Shown here: positions 23,325-31,944 of the stretch, one piece after another
Numbering within the stretch: position 1 is the stretch's first letter
Layout of the letters: each line of letters opens with the position of its first letter
Origin: an uncultured Clostridia bacterium
Lineage (GTDB): Bacteria; Bacillota; Clostridia; Oscillospirales; Ruminococcaceae
Direction of reading: 5' to 3'
DNA length: 36,026 nucleotides
Assembly (NCBI GenBank): GCA_937906945.1
Contig: CALCUE010000058.1
Location: forward strand, 1 to 36,026
The notes under the pieces: model-generated
The model's database searches: none
What the model saw: the letters and a program-made list of their open reading frames with translations, nothing else
What the model was told of the DNA's origin: nothing
Made by a program: the position numbers and the translations under genes

Positions 23325-24344
23325 TTATTCATTTTTGTTTTCCGGGGTTTCGGTGATCTCCTTTTGTTCGGATTTTTCGCCGTTCTTTTTCGCCAGTTTT
23401 TCCGCTTTGGCCTTTTCTTTCTGCGCTTTGCGGTAGGCCTTTTTGGTTTGATACTGTTTATTGTTTTTTAAAATCCGACGAACAATGAGAACGATAATAA
23501 GGATGATGACGCCCCAGATGAGGAAGTACGGAATGTTGGAAACGAACCAGATGAAGAAATCCTGGAGGTCGGTCCAGATGTCATAGACGTTGTCGGAAAA
23601 CTCGCTGGAGATTTTTTCCCAAACGGTTTTGGTTTCGGTGACGGTGGCCCGCTTGACTTCATTGACGTTGATGGTGACGGTGCTGTAATCGACCAGATTG
23701 TCATAGGTGCGAAGCTGACTTTGATAGCTTTCCAGTTCATACCGAACCTCGGTCAGCCGTTCCTCCAAAAGAACGATGGTGTCGATGTTTTCCGCTTCGC
23801 CCAAAAGTTCCAAAAGACGGTCGTACTCGGTTTTCAAAGAAGAGATGCGGGCTTCGGTGTCCACGTAGTTCAGCGTGACGTCGGTCTCTTTTTCGGTTTT
23901 ATAAGTGATATTGCCAAGGCCACCGACGGTTCCGATAAAAGCGTCCACGTTTTGGGAAGGAATCCGGCAGGTGAAATTGGCGTAGCGGTTGGAAGTATAG
24001 TTATAGGAGTTTCCGCTGATATCGGAGGTCTCAATGTAACCGCCGTTGTTTACGACTTCCTGTTGGAGAGTGGTGAGAAATTTCTCGTACTCCAAGGTCT
24101 CCACGGTCAAGTCGAAGGTACGGATGCGTTTGCGTCCGCTGGAGGACTGCTTTTCCGACGTCGTGACGTTGGAACTGTTGGTGTTGTATTCGTATTCGGC
24201 GCCGAACGCGGCTTCCTCGGTTTCGGCCCATTGCATGGGTTCCGAAGCGGGATAGGCATAATCGGTGGCTTTTCCGGAAGAGCCGCATCCAACAAACGAA
24301 AGAAGAAGGATAGCGGTAAGGAAAAAAGCGAGAATTTTTTTCAT
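23325..24344 (-). CDS. DUF4349 lipoprotein
   Basis: The signal peptide ends in a lipobox, LSFVGC (Cys20), so the mature protein is a lipoprotein. The DUF4349 domain follows (about 75-290): RTFDLTVETLEYEKFLTTLQ, then GGYIETSDISGN, FTCRIPSQNVDAFI and a coiled-coil-prone stretch (TEARISSLKTEYDRLLELLG to LRTYDNLVDYSTVTI). A membrane helix near 270-292 (IPYFLIWGVIILIIVLIV) and a very basic, Lys/Glu-rich cytoplasmic tail complete its 339 residues. The role is unknown. It lies 91 nt downstream of the yfhO-like gene on the same strand with no terminator between, so co-transcription is plausible. Confidence 0.88.
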   Translation of the reverse strand: MKKILAFFLTAILLLSFVGCGSSGKATDYAYPASEPMQWAETEEAAFGAEYEYNTNSSNVTTSEKQSSSGRKRIRTFDLTVETLEYEKFLTTLQQEVVNNGGYIETSDISGNSYNYTSNRYANFTCRIPSQNVDAFIGTVGGLGNITYKTEKETDVTLNYVDTEARISSLKTEYDRLLELLGEAENIDTIVLLEERLTEVRYELESYQSQLRTYDNLVDYSTVTINVNEVKRATVTETKTVWEKISSEFSDNVYDIWTDLQDFFIWFVSNIPYFLIWGVIILIIVLIVRRILKNNKQYQTKKAYRKAQKEKAKAEKLAKKNGEKSEQKEITETPENKNE

Positions 24345-24435
24345 GGGAATTTCCTCCTTTTGCTAAAAAAATATGGAAATTAAAAGCGGTTTCAATCATA
24401 AAGTGCCGGATTTTTCGCTAATCCATGCGTTTGGT

Positions 24436-26949
24436 TTATAATTCCGGATAAATTTTTTCTTCCGGGCCGTGGTAGTCGTGATAGGGAGGGGTGTCTTCAG
24501 CTTTCCGCACCACCGTCAGATCCTCTTCCGGCGGCAATTCCGGTTCCGCCTCCTCGTCGGAGCGGGTCTCATAGAACTCGTCCATCAAAAGATCTTCGGC
24601 GTGATTCTTTTTTAGGCGATGGAACAGAACAATATAAACAGTGGTTAGAAGGAGAGCGCCAAGGCTGAGGAAAAGACCAATTTTCAGACCGGGCGTTTCA
24701 TAGGTAAAGACGATCTCATTGATGCCGGGGTTGGCGTAAACCGCCATGAAACCGACATCGACTTTTTCGATGGCGGTTTCTTTTCCGTTGACGTAAGCGG
24801 TCCAGCCCTCCTCATAAGGGACGGAGAAAAAGACCAGATTGCTGTTGGAAAGATAGATCTTCGATTCAAACCCATTTTCCGTTGTATGGAAATAGAAGGT
24901 GGAATCGTTGCGGCGTTCGGCGGCGTAGCGACGAAAATCCTCATAAGGCATATAATGGTCGGGACCGTCCGGCAAATGGGAAAGGCAGGAATTATAGCGC
25001 AGAATCTGGCTGTTAGTGAGAACTAAAGCGGAAAGCAGAACTTTGTCCCGCTGATTTTCCGGAACGGTTTCCCATTCGTCTTCGGAAATATAGTGGTCGA
25101 AGGTGAAGCCCATGGGAACGTAGTTTTCGTTGATATAGATATTATAGTTGTTTTCCGTGCCATAATAGGTAAAACCGCGGCAGATCTCCATTTCCGGCGT
25201 GGTTTCCCGGGCGTCAGCATAGAGATAGCGGACCGAAAGCAGCGCGCGGAGAGCGTAATAATCGACATCCGGCTTACTGGAAACGTCACGGGTGACATCA
25301 ACTTTAGGATAGAATTCCATGACCGAAGCCGGGACGATACTGTGGAAACAATGGATGGAGGGAATGTTCCAATAAAGTCCCATATTATCGAAACATTCAT
25401 AAAAATCCGCGCGGACAAAGTCGTCATCTTCATCGGGAAGCTCCATTTTTCCGTAAAGACCGACAGCGTCGTCGATAATCTCCCGATGGTCATCGGCACA
25501 GCTGTAACCGAACTGGATATAGGCGAAGCCATAGAGGGCACAGAGAACGGTTGTCATAAGAACCAGGGCACCACGGAAAAATTTCTTTTTGCGGAAGAAC
25601 CAAAGGATCGAGGTCAGAAGCAGAGAGACGACGGCGAAAGCGGCGCTTCGCAAAAACCAGGAGGTATCATAGAGAAGACCGATTTGCCAACCGGTATCAC
25701 TATAATAAACGGGAGTCAGTGTCAGAATAAGAATGAGAGCGATGGTAAAAATAAACGAGGGAACAAGGCCCTTTTGATAGTCGATGGGTTCCGCTTCTTC
25801 GTCCTCTTCGGAACAGGATTCCAAGGCCTTGACCGTGGCCAAAATGAGAATCAGTTCAAACATATAGAACCAGCGGTCATAATAGGAATTGTTGAGGAGA
25901 ACAAAAAGGGAGTTGAGCACGGGTACCAGAGCCATCAGAACGCAGGCGATGATCATTTTGGTGAGCCAGGTCTTTTTGCGGCTGCGGACATAGGCGATAG
26001 CGCCGGTCATTCCGAACAGAGGTAGCCAACCGGCCATAGAGGCCCATTGAGCGCCCTGACCGGTAAACATATTCTGTTTCGAGGGCATATCCGGAGGGAA
26101 AAAGAAACTGGCGATGATGGCGGGGATGCGCTGTTCGCTGTAATAGAGCCAAAGGGACCAGCCGTTGATGAAATTGTCAACGCCGGTGCGGGGGTTACCA
26201 AGAATGGCCAGAACGGATGGCAGAACGGCAAAAGCGGCGAGCAGAAGGCCGAGCACCGATTCAAAGGCGACAAAAAGGAAGTTTTTAAGACGGTCTTCGA
26301 TTTTCGGGTCTGTCAGCCGAAGGAAGAAATAGACGACAACGAAAACGACCTCGCCGATGAAAAACCAGTAGTTGACGATAGCGTTGAGCGCTACGGCCAA
26401 AGCGAAAGGACCGTGCTTGTTTTCTGTCATCAGTTGCTCCAACGTGAGAAGAAGGAGCGGAAAAAAGGCGACAACGTCCAGAAAATGATTAAAGAAAAGG
26501 TTATAGATACAGTAGCCGCTGAAGGCGTAAAGAAGACCGCCGATGACAGCGAAGCGCTTGTCTTTGACAAAGCGGGCTACATAAAAATAGGCCGTAAAAG
26601 CGCAAGTGCAGAATTTGAGCACGAAGAGTGGGGCCATCAAATAGGGAACGGCTTCCGAGGGAAATGGAAGCGTCAGCCAGAAAAACGGGCTGAACAGAAG
26701 ATAGAACGAATAGGAACCGATAAAATTGGCGCCAAGATCGGTGCCCCAGTCCCAACCGATGGTTCCGGCTTTGACCATCTCGTGGGCGTGCCGATAAAAA
26801 CAGATCTGTTGGCAGTTATAATCACCGTAATATGTAAAAATACCTCCATTTTGATAGACCACAAAGCCAATGGTCGCCAAAGCGCAGAGCGCCGCCAGAA
26901 ATAGAGTCCACCAAGGGAGATTTTTTGAGGTTCGCTGTAATCCTTTCAT
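24436..26949 (-). CDS. YfhO-family multi-pass membrane protein
   Basis: At 837 residues with about 12-13 hydrophobic helices, it starts MKGLQRTSKNLPWWTLFLAA and carries GIFTYYGDYNCQQICFYRHA, the YfhO region near the first extracytoplasmic loop. A large extracellular domain (about 480-760) ends in EGWTAYVNGKETAIEKVDVG and FMAVYANPGINEIVFTYETP, the family's C-terminal signature, followed by a last helix and an acidic tail. YfhO-type proteins are GT-C-like enzymes implicated in glycosylation of teichoic acids or other surface polymers; the acceptor here is unknown. ATG 26949 has GGAAAGGCAAG upstream. A TATACT element at about 27000 on the minus strand could be its -10 box. Confidence 0.9.
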   Translation of the reverse strand: MKGLQRTSKNLPWWTLFLAALCALATIGFVVYQNGGIFTYYGDYNCQQICFYRHAHEMVKAGTIGWDWGTDLGANFIGSYSFYLLFSPFFWLTLPFPSEAVPYLMAPLFVLKFCTCAFTAYFYVARFVKDKRFAVIGGLLYAFSGYCIYNLFFNHFLDVVAFFPLLLLTLEQLMTENKHGPFALAVALNAIVNYWFFIGEVVFVVVYFFLRLTDPKIEDRLKNFLFVAFESVLGLLLAAFAVLPSVLAILGNPRTGVDNFINGWSLWLYYSEQRIPAIIASFFFPPDMPSKQNMFTGQGAQWASMAGWLPLFGMTGAIAYVRSRKKTWLTKMIIACVLMALVPVLNSLFVLLNNSYYDRWFYMFELILILATVKALESCSEEDEEAEPIDYQKGLVPSFIFTIALILILTLTPVYYSDTGWQIGLLYDTSWFLRSAAFAVVSLLLTSILWFFRKKKFFRGALVLMTTVLCALYGFAYIQFGYSCADDHREIIDDAVGLYGKMELPDEDDDFVRADFYECFDNMGLYWNIPSIHCFHSIVPASVMEFYPKVDVTRDVSSKPDVDYYALRALLSVRYLYADARETTPEMEICRGFTYYGTENNYNIYINENYVPMGFTFDHYISEDEWETVPENQRDKVLLSALVLTNSQILRYNSCLSHLPDGPDHYMPYEDFRRYAAERRNDSTFYFHTTENGFESKIYLSNSNLVFFSVPYEEGWTAYVNGKETAIEKVDVGFMAVYANPGINEIVFTYETPGLKIGLFLSLGALLLTTVYIVLFHRLKKNHAEDLLMDEFYETRSDEEAEPELPPEEDLTVVRKAEDTPPYHDYHGPEEKIYPEL

Positions 26950-27076
26950 ACTTGCCTTTCCGGGAAGCGGTTGCTTCTATTGTTGTATTCTGAATATAGT
27001 ATAACGAAAACATAAGAAATTTTAAAGCCTATTTCGTAAAAATAGCCCCCAGCGGGACAGATTTCTGCAAAATACC

Positions 27077-27105
27077 TTTCTTTTTTTGGTGGAATGTCGT
27101 ATAAT
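27077..27105 (+). promoter_or_regulatory. Probable promoter for the yfbR-type gene
   Basis: A perfect TATAAT (27100-27105) has TTTCTT (27077-27082) 17 bp upstream. The -35 is weak but the spacing is right. Transcription would begin near 27112, leaving a leader of about 100 nt. Confidence 0.5.
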
Positions 27106-27120
27106 ATTCGGCAGAGACTC

Positions 27121-27180
27121 TGTTTGGTGGTGACGCTGAGGGCCATTTACGGGAACTTCGGTTCCATCCCAATAGTGCCA
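27121..27180 (+). promoter_or_regulatory. Structured 5' leader of the yfbR-type gene
   Basis: Between the TATAAT box and the start codon the RNA can fold: GGAAC (27152-27156) and GTTCC (27161-27165) close a UUCG tetraloop, and an outer helix can form between GGCCATT (27141-27147) and AATAGTGCC (27171-27179) with two bulges. I could not match it to a known riboswitch, T-box or small RNA class. It may be a regulatory leader or simply a stable hairpin. Confidence 0.3.
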
Positions 27181-27213
27181 TTTGGATCTTATTTTGTTGC
27201 AGGGGGTTAGAAA

Positions 27214-27798
27214 ATGAAAGAAAGTCGTTTTTATGCCTATCTTTCCCGCATGAAACATATTTTTCGCTGGTCTCTGATGAAAAACAGCCAACCGGAATCG
27301 CTTTCCGTTCATACGTTGGATACGGCGGTCATCGCGCATGCGTTGGGACTTCTTCGGAACCGTCGCTTTGGGGGACAATGCGATGTTGAGAAACTGGTTC
27401 TTCTGGCGATTTATCATGATTGCAGCGAAATTCTGACCGGCGATATGCCGACGCCGATCAAATACTATAATCCGGAAATCAAAAACGCCTATAAAGAGGT
27501 GGAAGCGGTCGCCAACAAAAAGCTGGTCGCCATGCTTCCCGAAGACCTTCAGGACGACTACCAGCCACTTTTGGAACACGAAGGAACCGATCCGGAGCTT
27601 TTGCGGCTTTTGAAAGCGGCGGATAAGATTTCGGCGCTGGTCAAATGCGTGGAGGAAGAAAATTCCGGAAACCGGGAATTTTCCAAAGCCAAGCAGAGCA
27701 TTCTGGCCTCCATTCACGCGATGGGACTTTTGGAAGCGGATACGTTTGTGGAAGAGTTTCTGCCGAGTTACGGGCTCACAATCGACGAACTGAATTAA
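27214..27798 (+). CDS. yfbR: 5'-Deoxynucleotidase, YfbR family (HD domain)
   Basis: Hydrolyses deoxynucleoside 5'-monophosphates. The sequence parallels E. coli YfbR through its length: FYAYLSRMKHIFRWSLMKN, HALGLLRNRRFGG, LLAIYHDCSEILTGDMPTP and FVEEFLPSYGL. Metal and substrate residues fall at the same numbers as in E. coli: Arg18, Trp19, His33, His68, Asp69, Glu72, Asp77 and Asp137. The 194-residue length is also similar. ATG 27214 follows CAGGGGG. The stop overlaps the stop of the convergent mini-protein gene by four bases (TTAA), so no separate terminator lies between them. Confidence 0.93.
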   Translation: MKESRFYAYLSRMKHIFRWSLMKNSQPESLSVHTLDTAVIAHALGLLRNRRFGGQCDVEKLVLLAIYHDCSEILTGDMPTPIKYYNPEIKNAYKEVEAVANKKLVAMLPEDLQDDYQPLLEHEGTDPELLRLLKAADKISALVKCVEEENSGNREFSKAKQSILASIHAMGLLEADTFVEEFLPSYGLTIDELN

Positions 27799-27974
27799 CG
27801 GATGATCTCGCTGACGCCGTCCACAATGTTGCCCATGGCACGGACGGTTTTGGCGGCGCTGCGTTTGATTTTTTTCATGCTGTGGTTTTGCTCATTCATC
27901 AAATAGACAGCGGTGCCGACAACAGCCGCGGCTGCCGCGCCGGAGATCATAGCGGTGATCCCTTTTTTCATCAT
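27795..27974 (-). CDS. Small membrane protein, 59 aa
   Basis: A minus-strand ORF of 59 codons. It begins with tandem ATGs after GGAGGGAATTCC and encodes MMKKGITAMISGAAAAAAVV-type sequence: an Ala/Gly-rich membrane helix (about 5-25), then NEQNHSMKKIKRSAAKTVR and GNIVDGVSEII, a basic amphipathic segment. The layout resembles small single-pass YtxH-like proteins, but I do not claim a family. SD, sensible composition and higher-GC codon use support a real gene. It is convergent with yfbR, sharing the TTAA at the two stops, and divergent from the pyridoxamine kinase gene. Function unknown. Confidence 0.72.
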   Translation of the reverse strand: MMKKGITAMISGAAAAAVVGTAVYLMNEQNHSMKKIKRSAAKTVRAMGNIVDGVSEIIR

Positions 27975-28080
27975 TTTGGAATTCCCTCCGTTTCATTTGG
28001 ATTTATTTTTATTTTTCCACGGCGGTTTTCGACGATACGCTGAATTTTCTGCCAGATTTTTTTGAAAAGAAGGTGCGACG

Positions 28081-28944
28081 ATGAACAAACGACCGGCCAG
28101 AGTGGCGGCCATTCACGACCTTTCCGGGTTCGGAAGATGTTCGCTTTCGGTCATTTTTCCGGTTCTTTCGGCGCTTGGGGTCCAGGTTTGCGCCGTTCCG
28201 ACCGCTGTTTTGTCCACCCATACCGGTGGGTTAGGGGAGGTTGTATTCCGTGATTTGACGGATTCCCTTCTGCCGACGTTGGAGCATTATAAGAGGTTGG
28301 ACCTTGGATTTGAGGCGGTTTATTCCGGCTTTTTGGGCAGTGAGGAACAGGTGGGAAGCTGTCTGGAATTTTTTAAAGCGTATCCCGGGGCGTTAAAGCT
28401 GGTGGATCCGGTCATGGGAGACCACGGAAAAGCCTATCGGACCTGTGGGGTGGAATTACAAAAGCGGATGAAAGAACTGGTGGCGGCGGCGGATCTGATC
28501 ACGCCGAATCTGACGGAGGCGGCAATCCTTTTGGGAGAACCGTACCAGGAAGAACCGCTGACTCGTTCGGAGGCAAAAAGTCTTTTGCTTCGGCTTCATA
28601 ATTTGGGTCCAAAAAACGTGGTCGTGACAGGTGTGGAACTGGCTACCGGAGAATGGGCGAACCTTGGATACGATGGGGAAAACGGGTCGTTCTGGTATTC
28701 AGCCTGCGACTATGTGCCGGTCAGTTATCCGGGTTGTGGGGATATTTACGCTTCCGTGCTTTTGGGGACGCTTCTCGGTGGAGCCAGTCTTCCCATCGCG
28801 ATGGGAAGGGCAACGGATTTCACGGAGCTTTGCGTCAAAACAACGTTCAGCTATGGCTCGGATCCTCGGTATGGGGTGATGCTCGAAAGCGTCCTCGGGG
28901 ATCTTATGAAAAACGAGGTGGACGGGAATTACCGGCCTCTTTGA
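28081..28944 (+). CDS. Pyridoxal/pyridoxamine kinase
   Basis: A ribokinase-superfamily enzyme phosphorylating B6 vitamers in the PLP salvage pathway. VAAIHDLSGFGRCSLSVIFP is the hallmark N-terminus of PdxY/PdxK-like kinases; LVDPVMGDHGKAY and TPNLTEA are the nucleotide and magnesium regions; the anion-hole/catalytic motif is SYPGCGDIYASVLLG with its Asp as base (GCGD in place of GTGD). The 287-residue length fits. ATG 28081 follows AAGAAGGTG. PdxY, PdxK or a clostridial pyridoxamine kinase cannot be separated by eye, so no symbol is given. Confidence 0.92.
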   Translation: MNKRPARVAAIHDLSGFGRCSLSVIFPVLSALGVQVCAVPTAVLSTHTGGLGEVVFRDLTDSLLPTLEHYKRLDLGFEAVYSGFLGSEEQVGSCLEFFKAYPGALKLVDPVMGDHGKAYRTCGVELQKRMKELVAAADLITPNLTEAAILLGEPYQEEPLTRSEAKSLLLRLHNLGPKNVVVTGVELATGEWANLGYDGENGSFWYSACDYVPVSYPGCGDIYASVLLGTLLGGASLPIAMGRATDFTELCVKTTFSYGSDPRYGVMLESVLGDLMKNEVDGNYRPL

Positions 28945-28957
28945 TAAAAAACGGAAT

Positions 28958-29008
28958 AAACGCTGCTTTTTTCGGAAAAAATATCCGGGAAAGGCGGCGT
29001 TTTATTTT
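28958..29008 (+). terminator. Long-loop hairpin between pyridoxamine kinase and gerA-type genes
   Basis: AAACGCTGC (28958-28966) can pair with GCGGCGTTT (28994-29002; one G-U) and is followed by TATTTTAT. A second, smaller pairing (TCGGA with TCCGG) may form in the loop. It could terminate the kinase transcript. It also includes the region expected to hold the SD of the next gene, so an attenuation role is possible. Confidence 0.4.
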
Positions 29009-30400
29009 ATGAAAATAAGCGGAAATATCGAAGAAAACCGGGCGCTTTTTGACGAGATTTTCGGCCCGGAACGGAACTTCGATCTAAAAGAGAGAGAAAC
29101 GATTTTTGGCGGTAGAAAAGCCATTTTTTATATGATTGACGGTTTTTTGAAGGAGGATCTTTTGGAAAAGATCATGGAATCTTTCTCCAAGTTGAAACCA
29201 GAGGACATGGAAACAGAATCTCAATTTGAGCACGGCCATATCCCTTACAGCAGCGTGGATTCCTCGGATGATCCGGACGTGCTCACGACGGCGGTTCTGA
29301 GTGGAAAAACGGTGCTCATCGTGGATGGCTTTTCCAAAGCTTTTATGATGGAACTGCGGTCTTATCCGCAGAGGGAGAACGCCGAACCGGATCGGGACAA
29401 GGTTTTAAGAGGGTCCCGGGACGGATTTACCGAGACGCTGACGCTCAACGCGGCGCTGATTCGAAGACGGATCCGGGATCGGGGATTCAGCGTGGAGTAC
29501 CAGTCCGTGGGTACGGTTTCCAAAACGGATATCGCTCTTTGCTATCTTGACAATAAAGTGGACCGGACCATGTTGAACGAAGTGCGGAAAAGGATACAGG
29601 GCGCCGAACTGGAGGCGATGACCATGTGCCAGGAGGATATGGCCAACATCATCAATGGTCACATGCGTTGGAACCCGTTTCCTAAGTACAAGTTTTCCGA
29701 GCGACCGGACGTGGCGGCCGCTCAGATCATGGAAGGCGATCTCATTATCCTTATAGACAACACGCCGACGGCCATGATCATGCCGGCGACGATTTTTGAT
29801 ATTGCCGAGGACGCCAACGACTATTATTTTCCGCCGCTGACCGGGGCTTATTTGCGCATTACCCGGATTTTGACCATGATTGTGACGCTTTTGGTGACAC
29901 CGCTTTGGGTACTGGCACTCCATTATCCGGAACAGGTGCCAAACGCTTTTCGTTTTGTACTGATCGAGGAAGAACCGAACGTACCGGTGGTTCTTCAGCT
30001 TTTGATGCTGGAATTCATCATTGACGGGCTGAAACTTTCGTCTCTCAACACACCGGGGATGCTTTCGTCCACCTACTCGATTATCGCCGGGATCATCGTC
30101 AGCGATTTCGCGGTGGAGTCGGGCTGGTTCTGTGCCGAAACGCTGCTTTATATGGCGTTTGTCGCCATGGCCAACTATAGCCAGCCCGGCTATGAATTGG
30201 GTTACGCTATCAAATTTATGCGAATGCTGATGATCGTTCTGATCGAGCTTTTTGGCGTGGGAGGCTTTTTGGTTGGCTTCGGCATTACCATCACGCTGAT
30301 CCTTACGACGAAAATACCGGGGAAAAAGGGATATTTTTGGCCGATCTTTCCGTTTTCATGGAAAGGAATGGGACGCCTTTTGTTCCGTTTGAAAGAGTGA
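29009..30400 (+). CDS. GerA-family spore germination protein (SpoVAF-like)
   Basis: The 463-residue protein has a soluble N-terminal region (1-275) with FYMIDGFLKEDLLEKIMESF, LSGKTVLIVDGFSKAF and the family's MIMPATIFDIAEDAN. A membrane region (about 285-440) of four to five helices contains EFIIDGLKLSSLNTPGMLSS. GerAA-type subunits sense germinants; SpoVAF associates with the SpoVA dipicolinate channel in the spore inner membrane. The N-terminal style resembles SpoVAF more than GerAA, but no spoVA, gerB or gerC genes are adjacent, so the subfamily is uncertain. The SD is poor (AAAGGCGG about 10 bases upstream) and overlaps a hairpin. Confidence 0.88.
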   Translation: MKISGNIEENRALFDEIFGPERNFDLKERETIFGGRKAIFYMIDGFLKEDLLEKIMESFSKLKPEDMETESQFEHGHIPYSSVDSSDDPDVLTTAVLSGKTVLIVDGFSKAFMMELRSYPQRENAEPDRDKVLRGSRDGFTETLTLNAALIRRRIRDRGFSVEYQSVGTVSKTDIALCYLDNKVDRTMLNEVRKRIQGAELEAMTMCQEDMANIINGHMRWNPFPKYKFSERPDVAAAQIMEGDLIILIDNTPTAMIMPATIFDIAEDANDYYFPPLTGAYLRITRILTMIVTLLVTPLWVLALHYPEQVPNAFRFVLIEEEPNVPVVLQLLMLEFIIDGLKLSSLNTPGMLSSTYSIIAGIIVSDFAVESGWFCAETLLYMAFVAMANYSQPGYELGYAIKFMRMLMIVLIELFGVGGFLVGFGITITLILTTKIPGKKGYFWPIFPFSWKGMGRLLFRLKE

Positions 30401-30419
30401 AAAAACCTTTTTTCACGTA

Positions 30420-30448
30420 TTGAAAGAACGCATTGAATAGAGTATAAT
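30420..30448 (+). promoter_or_regulatory. Sigma-A promoter for the MBOAT/DHHW operon
   Basis: TTGAAA (30420-30425), a 17-bp spacer and a perfect TATAAT (30443-30448), followed by about 70 nt of untranslated leader. It is the best promoter in this part of the window and precedes a tightly packed two- to four-gene run. Confidence 0.82.
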
Positions 30449-30526
30449 TATAAAATAACCTGCAGGATTTTGCAGAAAAAAACACACTACTTGGATAACA
30501 AACAAAAACAGGACGGAACTTGAAAA

Positions 30527-31930
30527 ATGGTATTTGCTAACTTATTTTTCCTTTATGCCTTTTTGCCGCTGAACCTGATTCTTTATTTCGCGACGAAGAA
30601 CCGGGTGTTTCGCAACGCGGTCTTGATCTTCTTTTCTCTGGCGTTTTACGCCTGGGGAGAACCGGTCTGGATCACGCTTTTAATCTTCAGCGCGACGATT
30701 GACTATTTTCACGGTCTTATCATTGAAAAATTCCGGGGAAAAATCGGGGCCAAATTGGCTTTGATTTCCTCTTTGGTGCTCAACCTCGGTCTGCTTGCCG
30801 TTTTTAAATACAGCGGATTTTTTGTGGAGAACATCAATCTGGTCACCGGACTTTCGCTTCCGGTGCCGCAATTCGCTCTTCCGATCGGCATCAGTTTTTA
30901 TACGTTCCAGACGCTAAGTTACACCATTGATGTCTATCGTGATCAGGTGGAACCTCAGCACAACTATATGAAATATTTCATGTACGTTTCTCTTTACGCT
31001 CAGTTGGTAGCCGGACCGATCGTCCGTTACGCCGATGTGGCCATTGAGGTCAACAGCCGCAAAGAGACCCTTCAGGACGTCTGGGCAGGAGCGACTCGGT
31101 TCCTGGTCGGTCTGACCAAAAAAGTCTGCGTGGCCAACGTGGCCGGAAAACTGGCGGAAAGCTATCTTTCCAACGGCAATATCCTCGAAAACTCCACAGC
31201 GGGGACCTGGTTCGGCGTGATCATGTACGCCATTCAAATCTATTATGACTTTTCCGGTTATTCGGATATGGCCATCGGTCTCGGACGCATTTTCGGGTTC
31301 CATTTCCTCGAAAACTTCAATTATCCTTATATTTCCCGCTCGGCGACGGAATTCTGGCGTCGGTGGCACATGTCCCTCGGTCAGTTCTTCCGGGATTACG
31401 TCTATATCCCGTTGGGAGGCAACCGCAAACATCAGTTTTTGAACCTGTTTATTGTATGGTTTCTGACCGGTTTCTGGCACGGAGCCAGTTGGAACTTCAT
31501 TTTGTGGGGTCTTTGGTTCGGAGTTTTGATCGTTATTGAAAAATTGTTCCTGCTGAAAGTTCTTAAAAAAGTTCCGGTCCTTTCCAATCTTTATCTGCTT
31601 CTGGTCGTTTTACTCGGATGGGTTCTGTTCTATTATTCCGATCTGGGCGATGTGTGGAACTGTCTTAAAGTGCTTTTCGGCTTTGCCGGTACGGGTTTTT
31701 GGGATATTACGCTTGGTCTTACCATCGAGAACCATATTTTCTGGATCTTTGCGGCGGTGCTGTTCTGTCTGCCGGTCATTCCCGCTCTCAAGAAAATTAT
31801 TTCGGAGTACAGCGACCTTTCGGTATGGGCCAAATGGGCACAGATCCCGGTCAATGTTGCCATGCTTTTGATCAATACGGCGCTTTTGGTCGGTTCCAGT
31901 TACAACCCGTTCATCTATTATAATTTCTGA
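30527..31930 (+). CDS. MBOAT-family O-acyltransferase (AlgI-like)
   Basis: A 467-residue multi-pass protein (about 10-12 helices). MBOAT signatures are present: PIGISFYTFQTLSYTIDVYR, the DYVYIPLGGNRK block, RRWHMSLGQFFRD, and the catalytic His in FWHGASWNFILWG. AlgI-type proteins move acetyl groups from the cytoplasm to an extracytoplasmic partner that O-acetylates a surface polysaccharide. Here the partner is the DHHW protein, 14 nt downstream. DltB (teichoic acid D-alanylation) is a relative, but no dltACD genes are present. The acceptor glycan is unknown. Confidence 0.93.
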   Translation: MVFANLFFLYAFLPLNLILYFATKNRVFRNAVLIFFSLAFYAWGEPVWITLLIFSATIDYFHGLIIEKFRGKIGAKLALISSLVLNLGLLAVFKYSGFFVENINLVTGLSLPVPQFALPIGISFYTFQTLSYTIDVYRDQVEPQHNYMKYFMYVSLYAQLVAGPIVRYADVAIEVNSRKETLQDVWAGATRFLVGLTKKVCVANVAGKLAESYLSNGNILENSTAGTWFGVIMYAIQIYYDFSGYSDMAIGLGRIFGFHFLENFNYPYISRSATEFWRRWHMSLGQFFRDYVYIPLGGNRKHQFLNLFIVWFLTGFWHGASWNFILWGLWFGVLIVIEKLFLLKVLKKVPVLSNLYLLLVVLLGWVLFYYSDLGDVWNCLKVLFGFAGTGFWDITLGLTIENHIFWIFAAVLFCLPVIPALKKIISEYSDLSVWAKWAQIPVNVAMLLINTALLVGSSYNPFIYYNF

Positions 31931-31944
31931 AGGAGGTGCGGAAG

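Noticed and set aside
27106..27213. Leader read as a second 5S rRNA, T-box or TPP riboswitch
   Set aside because: GGTTCCATCCC and CGCTGAGG look suggestive, but the spacing and the rest of each consensus are absent: no AGGGTGG T-box bulge, no TPP core partner, no 5S helix I.
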